From CAYFVR01 sp046541515 (lineage in GTDB: Bacteria; Desulfobacterota; Desulfobacteria; Desulfobacterales; Desulfococcaceae): a stretch of 26,606 nt of DNA. The position numbers and the translations under genes were made by a program. Below are positions 7,960-14,630 of this stretch, in pieces. The notes beneath the pieces are model-generated. The model saw nothing but the letters and a program-made list of their open reading frames with translations, had not been told where the DNA came from and did not search any database. Positions within the stretch are counted from its first letter, which is position 1; each line of letters starts with the position of its first letter. The stretch covers positions 1 to 26,606 of the forward strand of contig JBKHDD010000055.1 in NCBI GenBank assembly GCA_046541515.1, in the 5' to 3' direction.

Positions 7960-7990
7960 ATTATCGGATTAAAAAGTGACCACTTGGTCA
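7960..7990 (-). promoter_or_regulatory. Putative mqn promoter with overlapping palindromic operator
   Basis: The 303-base divergent gap between the mqn operon and the SH3/AMIN gene holds TGACCACTTGGTCA (7977-7990), two perfect 6-base arms around two bases. Read on the minus strand, it ends 11 bases before GATAAT (7965-7960), a good -10 hexamer pointing at the mqn genes. The palindrome therefore covers the place of the -35, where no consensus hexamer is seen. Such dyads are typical of TetR/FadR-like or activator sites. The regulator is not in this window. Confidence 0.4.
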
Positions 7991-8070
7991 TAACTTTAAA
8001 GAAAACCGATCCGGCCCGCAAGCATTTTCTGGCGAAATTCGCGGGGGCGGCGGACGATATAAGATTATGT

Positions 8071-8099
8071 TTGAATCCGGCCCGACTTTGCCTTACAAT
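8071..8099 (+). promoter_or_regulatory. Sigma-70 promoter for the SH3/AMIN gene
   Basis: TTGAAT (8071-8076), a 17-base spacer and TACAAT (8094-8099). Both hexamers match the consensus at 5 of 6 bases. The predicted start falls near 8106, leaving a leader of about 30 bases before the ATG at 8138, which has GGAGG upstream. Confidence 0.6.
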
Positions 8100-8137
8100 C
8101 CCAAAATTAACCCACCTTTACAGCGGAGGTTCCTCCC

Positions 8138-9244
8138 ATGACGGTTCTGATTCGCCTGATCCTGACTTTGTTGCTCGCCCTGCCCCTGGCTCCCGACGCG
8201 ATTCACGCGCAGACGAACGATGAATCATCGACCGGCGAATCCACCCTCTTCCGAACCCGCCCGGCGACCACCGCCGAGGATTCGTCGGAAAGCGCGACGC
8301 CGCCAAGCGAAACGGAAGCCGCCGAATCGACGGCCGATACGCCCGATCCCCGGGGGTCCGAAGACGCCGATTCGGAACCTCCGGCGGAATCTACGGAAGC
8401 GGATACGACGGAACCCGAAGAGACCGCAGCCGAATCGCCTCCGCCCGAAATGGAATCGGCCGAAACCGCCACGACGGAATCCGATTCCGGGGAACAAACC
8501 GCCACGGTCACCGTGGACACCGGGAACGTTCGGGCGGAACCGGCGCTCACCGCCGAACTTGTCGCCCGGATCAAGGAAGGGGACGCCGTGCGGGTGCTGG
8601 CGGAAGAAGGCGACTGGTTTCAAATCCGCACTTCGGACGACGCGGAGGGGTGGGCCCACAAAGGGCTGTTCGGCGAAGCGGAACTGCCGGGCCGGGGCGC
8701 GGACGGCCTTCGGCCGGGGGACGATCTCAGGGTAACCACGGGAACGGGCAATCTGCGGAAAGAGCCAACCATGGACGCGGAGGTGGTGGAACGGCTCTCC
8801 GGCGGCGAGACGGTCACGGTGACGGCGGTTCAAAAAGACTGGTTCAAGGTGCGCAACGCCGAAGGGGTGGAAGGCTGGACCCATTGGACGCTGTATCGCC
8901 AGCCCAAGGCGGCGACCCTGGAAGCGATTCGCATCGAGCGTTCCCGCACCGGCGAGGAGAAGGTCCATTTCATCTACGACGGAAAGGCGCCGCCCCGGGT
9001 CTTCCTGCTGGACACGGAGCATCCAAGATTGGTCTGCGACTTCGAAAACACCGCCTTGGGGAACGATATCCCGGAAGAAACGGCCGTGAGCGGCCGGCTC
9101 ATCTGGCAGATTCGCGCCGCGCGCCGCGGCCCCCTGCGCACCGCCGCCCGGGTGGTGATGGACCTGGCCCCGGAAAAAATCTACGAATTCCAGCACTTTT
9201 TCGTGGAGGAGCAGTTGTACACGTTGATCGTGGCGGGGGAGTGA
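8138..9244 (+). CDS. Secreted SH3b-SH3b-AMIN domain protein
   Basis: The 368-residue protein starts with a signal peptide (hydrophobic core about 3-18, cleavage after AIHA at 24). A long Thr/Ser/Glu/Pro-rich disordered stretch (about 26-120) follows. Then come two bacterial SH3 domains: 122-180 (VDTGNVRAEP, GDWFQIR, GWAHKGLF) and 196-255 (TTGTGNLRKEP, KDWFKVR, GWTHWTLY). An AMIN-like domain (about 260-366) ends the protein, with the strands LEAIRIERS, VHFIYDG, RVFLLDTEHPRLVCDF and ARVVMDL. AMIN and SH3b domains bind peptidoglycan and target periplasmic proteins such as amidases or secretins to the wall. No catalytic domain is present, so it is probably a cell-wall adaptor. The ATG at 8138 is preceded by GGAGG at normal distance. 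It is transcribed divergently from the mqn operon and seems monocistronic. Confidence 0.88.
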   Translation: MTVLIRLILTLLLALPLAPDAIHAQTNDESSTGESTLFRTRPATTAEDSSESATPPSETEAAESTADTPDPRGSEDADSEPPAESTEADTTEPEETAAESPPPEMESAETATTESDSGEQTATVTVDTGNVRAEPALTAELVARIKEGDAVRVLAEEGDWFQIRTSDDAEGWAHKGLFGEAELPGRGADGLRPGDDLRVTTGTGNLRKEPTMDAEVVERLSGGETVTVTAVQKDWFKVRNAEGVEGWTHWTLYRQPKAATLEAIRIERSRTGEEKVHFIYDGKAPPRVFLLDTEHPRLVCDFENTALGNDIPEETAVSGRLIWQIRAARRGPLRTAARVVMDLAPEKIYEFQHFFVEEQLYTLIVAGE

Positions 9245-9292
9245 GCACAGAAGCGGATTATTGACGACTCGGACTCGGTTATATCCTCGATT

Positions 9293-9517
9293 TCATGCCG
9301 CGAATTCAAGGATTTCCAAGGTAATTCCGCGCTCCATTTCACTTCTGGCATGTTGAAGCAATGTCCGATTGACCTGGAAGGAAATAAACTCTTCACCGCA
9401 GTTTTCACAAATCTTGGCCGGAACATTCCGAAAGACCAGGATGGTTTGGTCTCTTTCCAGCAAAACCGTTGTGAAGCGTTCTTCGTTGCAACCGTTTCGG
9501 CAGATCGCGCATTTCAT
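9293..9517 (-). CDS. YgiT-type zinc-finger protein (antitoxin-like)
   Basis: A 74-residue protein with two CxxC pairs (C3/C6 in MKCAICRNG and C37/C40 in AKICENCGEEF) around a beta-hairpin, then a helix (FQVNRTLLQHARSEMERG). This is the YgiT/MqsA N-terminal zinc-finger pattern, usually the antitoxin partner of a DUF4258- or MqsR-type toxin. The start at 9517 has AGGAGG six bases upstream. No DUF4258 or MqsR frame precedes it. The gene lies 73 bases behind hicA on the same strand and may share its transcript. The MqsA DNA-binding half is absent, as is usual for the short forms. Confidence 0.8.
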   Translation of the reverse strand: MKCAICRNGCNEERFTTVLLERDQTILVFRNVPAKICENCGEEFISFQVNRTLLQHARSEMERGITLEILEFAA

Positions 9518-9590
9518 TTTATCCTCCTGGAAAAACCATCCCCCCATTTGCCCGGATCGGGCTCATAGGCGGTGCGATGGTCGGGGTCAT

Positions 9591-9767
9591 TCATATCCCC
9601 AACTGTTTCCGAATCAGACGGCAAAGCGATTCCTTGATTTCGGGATGGCGGGGAACGGGAGCCTGCTTTCCATTGTGCGGATTCATGAAAATATCATGCT
9701 TTTTCCCATGCCGTTTCAGAAAACAGCCTGCCGCGACCAGTTCCCGAATAAAATTCCCTCGCTTCAC
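9591..9767 (-). CDS. hicA: HicA-like mRNA interferase toxin (58 aa)
   Basis: HicA toxins are small double-stranded-RNA-binding-fold ribonucleases. The translation begins KRGNFIRELVAAGCFLKRHG, continues KKHDIFMNPHNGKQAPVPRHPEIKES and ends LCRLIRKQLGI. It holds the usual features: the helix ending in GC/GF, the central catalytic-type His (H24 in GKKHDIF), the PVPRHPEI strand and the final helix with LIRKQLGI. The start is a GTG at 9767-9765 that overlaps the hicB stop codon (GTGA), so translation is coupled to hicB. It is slightly shorter than usual because the family N-terminus (normally a few residues before KRG) is trimmed. The antitoxin-first order is less common than hicA-hicB. Confidence 0.85.
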   Translation of the reverse strand: MKRGNFIRELVAAGCFLKRHGKKHDIFMNPHNGKQAPVPRHPEIKESLCRLIRKQLGI

Positions 9768-9973
9768 TCCAATTCAACCCAAATTTCCTTGGAATGCGAG
9801 GCTGGATGGCTCACCGGCACTTCCTCCTCCATCATGAGTCGATAGGAGTCCTCAATATTTTCTTCGAGTTCCGCAAGCGTTTCTCCTTGGCTAAAAATCC
9901 CGGGAACCTCTTTCAGCTTCCCTACGAACCAGCCGTCGTCCATCCAATAAATTAGCGTAAACGGGTGTTTCAT
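9764..9973 (-). CDS. hicB: HicB-like antitoxin
   Basis: This 69-residue protein has the HicB partially degenerate RNase H fold. KHPFTLIYWMDDGWFVGKLKEVPGIFSQG is followed by ETLAELEENIEDSYRLMMEEE, the standard strand-strand-helix layout. The usual D/E residue of HicB 'ExDxxG' strands is changed, as in most antitoxins. The ATG at 9973 has GAGGGG five bases upstream; a frame to 9985 adds only four residues. It lacks the C-terminal HTH/RHH DNA-binding part of long HicB proteins, so autoregulation would need another factor. It overlaps hicA by four bases and lies 55 bases behind dctM on the same strand. Confidence 0.88.
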   Translation of the reverse strand: MKHPFTLIYWMDDGWFVGKLKEVPGIFSQGETLAELEENIEDSYRLMMEEEVPVSHPASHSKEIWVELE

Positions 9974-10028
9974 GCTTCCCCTCAAATGGATGAAATGGAA
10001 CGATCTCTATTTGCATTTCTCGCAAAGT

Positions 10029-11315
10029 TTACTCCCCAACCAGCGCCATCGTCAACCAAGGCAAATACGTAATCACCAGCACCGCCGCCAGCAGCACCAG
10101 CATGAAGGGGAGGGCGGCGCGGTAGAGTTCCGTGACCGGGCGGCGGAAGCGGTAGCTGGCGATGAAGAGGTTCATGCCCACGGGCGGGGTGACGTAGCCG
10201 ATCTGCATGTTGGCCAGAAAAACGATGCCCAGGTGCAGCGGATGAACGTCGTAGCTGACCGCCACCGGCAGGATCAGCGGCACCATGACGACGATGGCCG
10301 AAAAAATGTCCAGGATCGCGCCCAACACCAGCAGTAAAACGTTGAGCAGCATCAGAAAGGCCAGCCGGTCGGTCACGTGGCGCTGGATCAGGGCGAACAG
10401 CTTCGCGGGGACTTCCGCGTCGATGAGCACGTTGGTGGAGGCCATGGACACGCCCAAGATAATCAGGATTCCGCCCACCATCGCCATGGAATCCCGCGTC
10501 ACCCCGGGCAACTCCCGGAGCGGGATTTCCCGGTAGATCAGCACCTCCACGATCAGCACGTAGAGCGCAGTGGCCGCCGCCGCCTCGGAGAGGGCCAACA
10601 CGCCGCCGTAGATCCCGCCCAGCACCACGAAGGGCAACGGAATCTCCCAGGCCGCCGCCCGCAACGCGGCCCCGGCCTCCCGCCAAGAGAATTTCGTCGG
10701 CGGCGCGCCGCCGCCCCGGTTGGCCCAAAGGCTCCAGCCGGAGAGCATCGCCACCATCAGCAGCCCCGGCAGCAGCCCGGCCAGGAAAAGATCGTCCAAG
10801 GAAACCGCCTCCCCCGCGTCGAGCTGCTGGGCCACGATGCCGTAAAGAATCAGCGGCAGGGACGGCGGCAGGAGAAGCCCCAGGCTGCCGGAGGTGGTCA
10901 CCAGCCCCATGCTGAACCGCTCGCCGTAGCCGGCCTCCCGCAACGCGGGGAGCAGGAGCGCGCCCAGGGCCACGATGGTGACGCCCGACGCGCCGGTGAA
11001 AGCGGTGAACAGGGCGCAGGCGACGAAGGCCACCACGGCGAGCCCGCCGGGCATCCAGCCCAGAAAGGCCCGGGTCAGCCGCACCAGCCGCTCGGAGGCG
11101 CGGCTTTCGCCCAGCAGATATCCGGCGAAGGTGAACAGCGGGAGGGCCGCCAGCACCGGGGTGTCGGCCATTCGGTACAGCTCGATGGCCACCACCTGAA
11201 GGTCCACGCCCAGGGCGTGAAACCCGGCCATGGCCGCCCCGAGGATCACGGCAAACAGCGGCGCGCCCAGCAGTGCGAGGAGAACGAGAAGGGCGAAGAT
11301 CAGTTCGATGGGCAT
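10029..11315 (-). CDS. dctM: TRAP transporter large permease DctM
   Basis: This 428-residue integral membrane protein is the ion-coupled permease of a tripartite ATP-independent periplasmic transporter. From MPIELIFALLVLLALLGAPLF onward it has a dozen hydrophobic segments. It carries family blocks such as LPLFTFAGYLLGESR, ASGVTIVALGALLLP, GLVTTSGSLGLLLPPSLPLILYG, LVLGAILDIFSAIVVMVPLILP and GIVFLANMQIGYVTPPVGMNLF. The ATG at 11315 lies 13 bases after the dctQ stop, and the longer frame to 11393 overlaps dctQ. It is the last TRAP gene; hicB follows 55 bases later without an obvious terminator. Substrate is unknown, probably an organic acid. Confidence 0.95.
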   Translation of the reverse strand: MPIELIFALLVLLALLGAPLFAVILGAAMAGFHALGVDLQVVAIELYRMADTPVLAALPLFTFAGYLLGESRASERLVRLTRAFLGWMPGGLAVVAFVACALFTAFTGASGVTIVALGALLLPALREAGYGERFSMGLVTTSGSLGLLLPPSLPLILYGIVAQQLDAGEAVSLDDLFLAGLLPGLLMVAMLSGWSLWANRGGGAPPTKFSWREAGAALRAAAWEIPLPFVVLGGIYGGVLALSEAAAATALYVLIVEVLIYREIPLRELPGVTRDSMAMVGGILIILGVSMASTNVLIDAEVPAKLFALIQRHVTDRLAFLMLLNVLLLVLGAILDIFSAIVVMVPLILPVAVSYDVHPLHLGIVFLANMQIGYVTPPVGMNLFIASYRFRRPVTELYRAALPFMLVLLAAVLVITYLPWLTMALVGE

Positions 11316-11328
11316 GGGCGAGCCGGAA

Positions 11329-11826
11329 TCAGGCCAATTCCTCCCGGGGTGGAAGCACGAACCGGTTCCGGGCCAGATCCACCGCGAGGCCAAAATAGCG
11401 CAGGGCGATCACCCCAAAGGCGAAGGGGATGATGGTCTGACCGACCCAAATGGGAACCTGGAGAAAGGCGTTTCCCCCGAACTCGGCCTCCATCCGCGCG
11501 AAGCGGTAGCCGTGCCAGGCGGCAATGCCGCAGATGACGGCGGTGGACAGCCGGGCAAGCGCCTCCGCCGCTCCGGCCCGGGACGGCGGCAGGTATCGGA
11601 CCGCCACGTCGATCCGGATGTGATCGCCCTTGCGGCTGGCCACCATGGCCCCGGCCAGACCGATCCAGAGCACCAGCAGCCGCACCATCACGTCCGCCCA
11701 CGCGAGCCCCGTTCCGAAGAAATTTCGCAGGAGAATCTGCGCGGCGGAGAGCCCGAGCATTAGCCCCAGCATGAGCACCAGCAAGGCGGTTTCCAGCCGG
11801 TACAGCCAAAGGAGGGCTCGACTCAC
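11329..11826 (-). CDS. dctQ: TRAP transporter small permease DctQ
   Basis: A 165-residue protein with four membrane segments: LETALLVLMLGLMLGLSAAQI, WADVMVRLLVLWIGLAGAMVA, STAVICGIAAW, and VGQTIIPFAFGVIALRYFGLA. This is the DctQ pattern, including RNFFGTGLAWADVMVRLLVLW and ASRKGDHIRIDVAVRYLP. DctQ pairs with DctM to dock the loaded binding protein. The start is the GTG at 11826-11824, overlapping the dctP stop as GTGA. The longer open frame to 12342 runs antisense-like through dctP and is not coding. It lies between dctP and dctM in one operon. Confidence 0.93.
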   Translation of the reverse strand: MSRALLWLYRLETALLVLMLGLMLGLSAAQILLRNFFGTGLAWADVMVRLLVLWIGLAGAMVASRKGDHIRIDVAVRYLPPSRAGAAEALARLSTAVICGIAAWHGYRFARMEAEFGGNAFLQVPIWVGQTIIPFAFGVIALRYFGLAVDLARNRFVLPPREELA

Positions 11827-12851
11827 GACCCGCCCTTGCCATTCCGGTACTCGGCCAGCGCCGCTTCGAGCATCGCCACCGCTTCCGGGGAAAGGCGACC
11901 GGCCGCGACCAGCCGGTCGGGGACGGTTTCGGCCCGGGCGCGCCAGTCTTCCAGGGCCGCGTCGGAAGGTTGGACGAATTCCACGCCCTGGCCCTTGAGC
12001 GCTTCCAGGGCCGCCACGTTGTCCTCGCGATTTCGCCGGTCCAGCTTGCGAAAGGTCTCCGCCATCACCTCCCGGACCACGGCCTGGTCCTCGGGCTTGA
12101 TTTTGGAGAAGGCCCGCTTGTCCACCGCCAGGGTGGCGCAGACGTACAGAAAGGGCATTTCGGTGAGATATTGAATCTGGGTGTGCCATTGCAAGGCCAC
12201 CGCGCCGATGGGCGGGGTGGCCACGGTGTCGATGAGCCCGGTCTGCAATCCCGCGCGAACGTCGGCGATGGAAAGCGGCACCGGGGTCACCTCGAACGCC
12301 TTGACGCCTTCCAGGGCGGCGCGGTCGTTGTCCGGAACCCAAACCTTGCCGGTCTGCAGGTCCGAAACGGTTCCGATCCGGCGGGTGGACATGATGTAGG
12401 CGAAGCCGCCCTCCGCAAGGCCAAAGGTGACGAAGCCGCCGTCCTCCAGTCCGTTCATGATGTACGGATCAACCCGCTTCCGGACGAAATCGACTTCGTC
12501 GAAGCCGCGCAACTCCAAGGGAATCGCGTAAATCTGGCTGTCGGGGAATACGTCGGCAAGGCTGCCCAGCACCACCGCGCCGCCGTGGAGCTGGCCCACG
12601 CGGATTTTCCGGAGCATGGCGCGGTCGTCGCCCATGACGCCGCCGGGGTAAAAGCGGAAACTGACCCGGCCCTCGGTCCGCTTCTTCACTTCCTCAGCCC
12701 CGGCCTCCATCTGAGTCATCCAAAAGGAGCCCTCGGGGGAGAGGGTGGCGATTTTGAGGCGGATGGCGGAGGCGTTAGCCGGAAAAAAGAGGGGAAATAA
12801 AAAAAGGAGAAAGAGGATACGGACGGCGGGGAAGCAGTGCGGGTTTTTCAT
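11823..12851 (-). CDS. dctP: TRAP transporter substrate-binding protein DctP
   Basis: A 342-residue periplasmic binding protein. The signal peptide ends near ANASA (about residue 29). The mature part begins with IRLKIATLSPEGSFW. It then has VSFRFYPGGVMGDDRAMLRKIRVGQLHGG, YIMSTRRIGTVSDLQTGKVWVPDND, VPLSIADVRAGLQTGLIDTVATPP and YLTEMPFLYVCATLAVDKRAF, the classic DctP order. The KVWVP block is characteristic of a subgroup (DctP7-like) in which the usual carboxylate-binding Arg region is altered. The substrate therefore cannot be read with confidence. The ATG at 12851 has GGGAG at a suitable distance. It is followed by dctQ with a 4-base overlap and preceded by antitoxin-like genes. Confidence 0.94.
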   Translation of the reverse strand: MKNPHCFPAVRILFLLFLFPLFFPANASAIRLKIATLSPEGSFWMTQMEAGAEEVKKRTEGRVSFRFYPGGVMGDDRAMLRKIRVGQLHGGAVVLGSLADVFPDSQIYAIPLELRGFDEVDFVRKRVDPYIMNGLEDGGFVTFGLAEGGFAYIMSTRRIGTVSDLQTGKVWVPDNDRAALEGVKAFEVTPVPLSIADVRAGLQTGLIDTVATPPIGAVALQWHTQIQYLTEMPFLYVCATLAVDKRAFSKIKPEDQAVVREVMAETFRKLDRRNREDNVAALEALKGQGVEFVQPSDAALEDWRARAETVPDRLVAAGRLSPEAVAMLEAALAEYRNGKGGS

Positions 12852-12896
12852 GGACGTTCTCCCACTGGGACGGAGATTCTTGGCTTCTGGATTGCT

Positions 12897-13121
12897 TCAA
12901 CGGCCAAAGCGGCTTCGAAAGCTTCCTTTCACTTCATCCCAAGAAAGCCCGGAAGCCGGCTGACTCATCAAATTGGATTTTCGGCGCTCCAATTCTTTCT
13001 TTTGCCATTCATAAATCGGAACTTCAGACGGAGTTGCCGCCAGATCATCCCATAAGTCTTCGACCAATTGCAGCTTCTCCGTTGGACTTAAATCGAATAT
13101 GGAAAAGGTTTTTGATTTCAT
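12897..13121 (-). CDS. Addiction-module component, RelB-like antitoxin family
   Basis: A 74-residue protein matching the short 'putative addiction module component' family. FDLSPTEKLQLVEDLWDDLAATPSEVPIYEWQKKELERR carries the conserved LSPxEKLxLVExLWDxL core and the following helix with ELxRR. Members usually pair with a downstream RelE/ParE toxin; here the next gene is dctP, 45 bases on, and no toxin is present. The start at 13121 has GAGGAG eight bases upstream. It lies 17 bases behind the 13139-13366 gene, so the two are cotranscribed and probably read with the TRAP genes. Confidence 0.82.
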   Translation of the reverse strand: MKSKTFSIFDLSPTEKLQLVEDLWDDLAATPSEVPIYEWQKKELERRKSNLMSQPASGLSWDEVKGSFRSRFGR

Positions 13122-13138
13122 TGTGTTATCTCCTCAAT

Positions 13139-13366
13139 TTAACGAGTATTCCGCAGGATTGCGCGAGCCAGTTCCAAAAGGGACCGCAACGTTTCGTTCA
13201 CGGAAGCGGAATCCGGCAAAAACGTGGCGATATCCGGCTCCAAGACCACGACATTGGAGCCTTCCGCCATCAAACGGTTACAATACTTCCCCCTGACGGC
13301 CTTGGAATAATCGAAGTCGTATTCCGGGCGGAGTTCGTCCGACATCTCTCGATCTGGCTCATTCAT
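13139..13366 (-). CDS. Small antitoxin-like hypothetical protein (75 aa)
   Basis: The protein has EYDFDYSKAVRGKYCNRL near residue 15, then VVVLEPDIATFLPDSASVNETLRSLLELA at about 39-67. This pattern (YDFSKAVRGK followed by a LxPDxxxxFPxSxxVNxxLRxLL strand-helix) is widespread in small proteins found beside toxin genes, and it resembles ribbon-helix-helix antitoxins. I cannot name a family with certainty. The start at 13366 is an ATG in an ATGAATGA context with only a weak ribosome-binding site. It is adjacent to another antitoxin-like gene and both lie between tatT and dctP. No RelE, ParE or BrnT-like toxin is visible next to it. Confidence 0.65.
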   Translation of the reverse strand: MNEPDREMSDELRPEYDFDYSKAVRGKYCNRLMAEGSNVVVLEPDIATFLPDSASVNETLRSLLELARAILRNTR

Positions 13367-13411
13367 TCAATATCGCCCTTTCCCGGCTGCCCAAAAATAA
13401 TCGGCAACGCC

Positions 13412-14320
13412 TCACTCAAAATACGCCTCCGACCCCGCCAACAACGCCTCCGCCTCCTCCTTCGCCAGCCGATTGGACAGCGCAAACCCCTCCGCCTCCG
13501 GATCGGCCGCTAAAACTTCTCTCAACAACCGGTCGTGGAGTTCCCGGTCGAACACGGTTCGGGCGTAGTGGCGGGCGAAGAGGACCTTGGCCATCAGGTT
13601 TTTGCCGCCGGACAATCTGATGGCTCGTTCGAAATGGGCGCGGCCTTCTTCCGGGCGACCGCCCAGGGCCGGGGGCGCCAGCGTCGCCAGCGCGCCGAGG
13701 TAGAGATGGCCGCCGCCGTCCCGGTAGCCTTCGTCCAGCGCCACCACCCGGTTCATCACCGCCTCCACCCGGGAAATCTCCGCGACGGCGTTCCAATCGT
13801 CCCGACGGGCCTGAATCCAGGCGGCCCAGGCCGCGCCCAGGGCGAAAAGCGACGGCACATCCCCCTCGTCGGTTTCCGCCAGCGCCGACTCGAACGCGGA
13901 AAACGCCATCTCCCGCAAGCCGCAGACCGCCGCTTCGGAGACGCAGACCGCCCGCAGGCCGTAGTCCAGACCCCGTTCCGTCAAGGTTTGGACCCGTTCC
14001 GGCTCGTCCACGTAAACGTCGGCGTAGGTGGCGTAAAGCTCGGCGGCGGAGCGCAGAAGATTGGCGTTTTCGGGATCGTTGAGCAGCAGACCGTCCACCA
14101 TGAGCAGATAGGCCGGACCGCCGTCCCGGACCGTGGCGGGATCGGGATGATCCGCAATCGCGCCGGAGAGGCCGTCGGCCAGCCGCCCCGTGATCCGGGA
14201 TACGCAACCCGCCGGAATTAGAAGAAGGGTTGACAGGAGCAGTGCGCCGGCGGTTTGGAAAAGGACGCGGCGCCGGGAACGCGAAGGACGGGATCGGAGA
14301 AAGGAATCGCCTGAAATCAT
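13412..14320 (-). CDS. TRAP-associated TPR lipoprotein TatT
   Basis: A 302-residue protein from the ATG at 14320 (MISGDSFLRS). An Arg-rich N-terminus (RPSRSRRR) and a hydrophobic stretch lead to a lipobox-like LLLIPAGC with C39 as likely lipidation site; the Pro at -3 is unusual. The mature part is helical, TPR-like: LMVDGLLLNDPENANLLRSAAELYATYADVY, RGLDYGLRAVCVSEAAV, LGAAWAAWIQARRDDW, RVVALDEGYRDGGGHLYLGALATL and GRAHFERAIRLSGGKNLMAKVLFARHYAR. These match TatT, the periplasmic trimeric partner of DctP in some TRAP systems. It is the first gene of the TRAP cluster, separated from dctP by two antitoxin-like genes. TatT may help pass substrate, possibly hydrophobic, to DctP; that role is inferred from family work. 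Confidence 0.88.
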   Translation of the reverse strand: MISGDSFLRSRPSRSRRRVLFQTAGALLLSTLLLIPAGCVSRITGRLADGLSGAIADHPDPATVRDGGPAYLLMVDGLLLNDPENANLLRSAAELYATYADVYVDEPERVQTLTERGLDYGLRAVCVSEAAVCGLREMAFSAFESALAETDEGDVPSLFALGAAWAAWIQARRDDWNAVAEISRVEAVMNRVVALDEGYRDGGGHLYLGALATLAPPALGGRPEEGRAHFERAIRLSGGKNLMAKVLFARHYARTVFDRELHDRLLREVLAADPEAEGFALSNRLAKEEAEALLAGSEAYFE

Positions 14321-14353
14321 TTCAATTCCAGTAAAAACAGAAAGTTTGGATCG

Positions 14354-14382
14354 ACCATACGAAAAGCCGGGAGGGGTGTCAA
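14354..14382 (-). promoter_or_regulatory. Sigma-70 promoter of the tatT-TRAP operon
   Basis: Minus strand: perfect TTGACA (14382-14377), a 17-base spacer and TATGGT (14359-14354), about 35 bases upstream of the tatT ATG. The position is right and the -35 is consensus. Confidence 0.6.
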
Positions 14383-14439
14383 GAAAAAGCGGAAGCGCTT
14401 CCCGAAAACGGCCGCCGATCCCGCCCGCCGATCCCGCCA

Positions 14440-14468
14440 TTGACGAATCCGGCCCCAGGGGTCATATT
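14440..14468 (+). promoter_or_regulatory. Sigma-70 promoter toward threonine aldolase
   Basis: TTGACG (14440-14445), a 17-base spacer and CATATT (14463-14468) point toward the gene at 14631. This gives a leader of about 155 bases. It is back to back with the tatT promoter in the 310-base divergent gap; I see no other gene in that gap. Confidence 0.5.
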
Positions 14469-14630
14469 GTGCGCCATCATCCGCTTTTCCCGGCGCCGAA
14501 AAACGGCCATTTTTCCCGAGGCCGCAACCCAATTCCGGAACCCGGTTTTCCAACTCCGCCGGGGAGCGCTTCCGCGCGAAAACCGGCGATTTTTCGCCGA
14601 CGGCGCCCGAAATTCAAACGGAGGATGTTC

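Noticed and set aside
12852..13138. A RelE/ParE toxin accompanying the antitoxin-like genes
   Set aside because: I checked the gap before dctP and the opposite strand; only the antitoxin-like frames make sense and no toxin-like frame is present.
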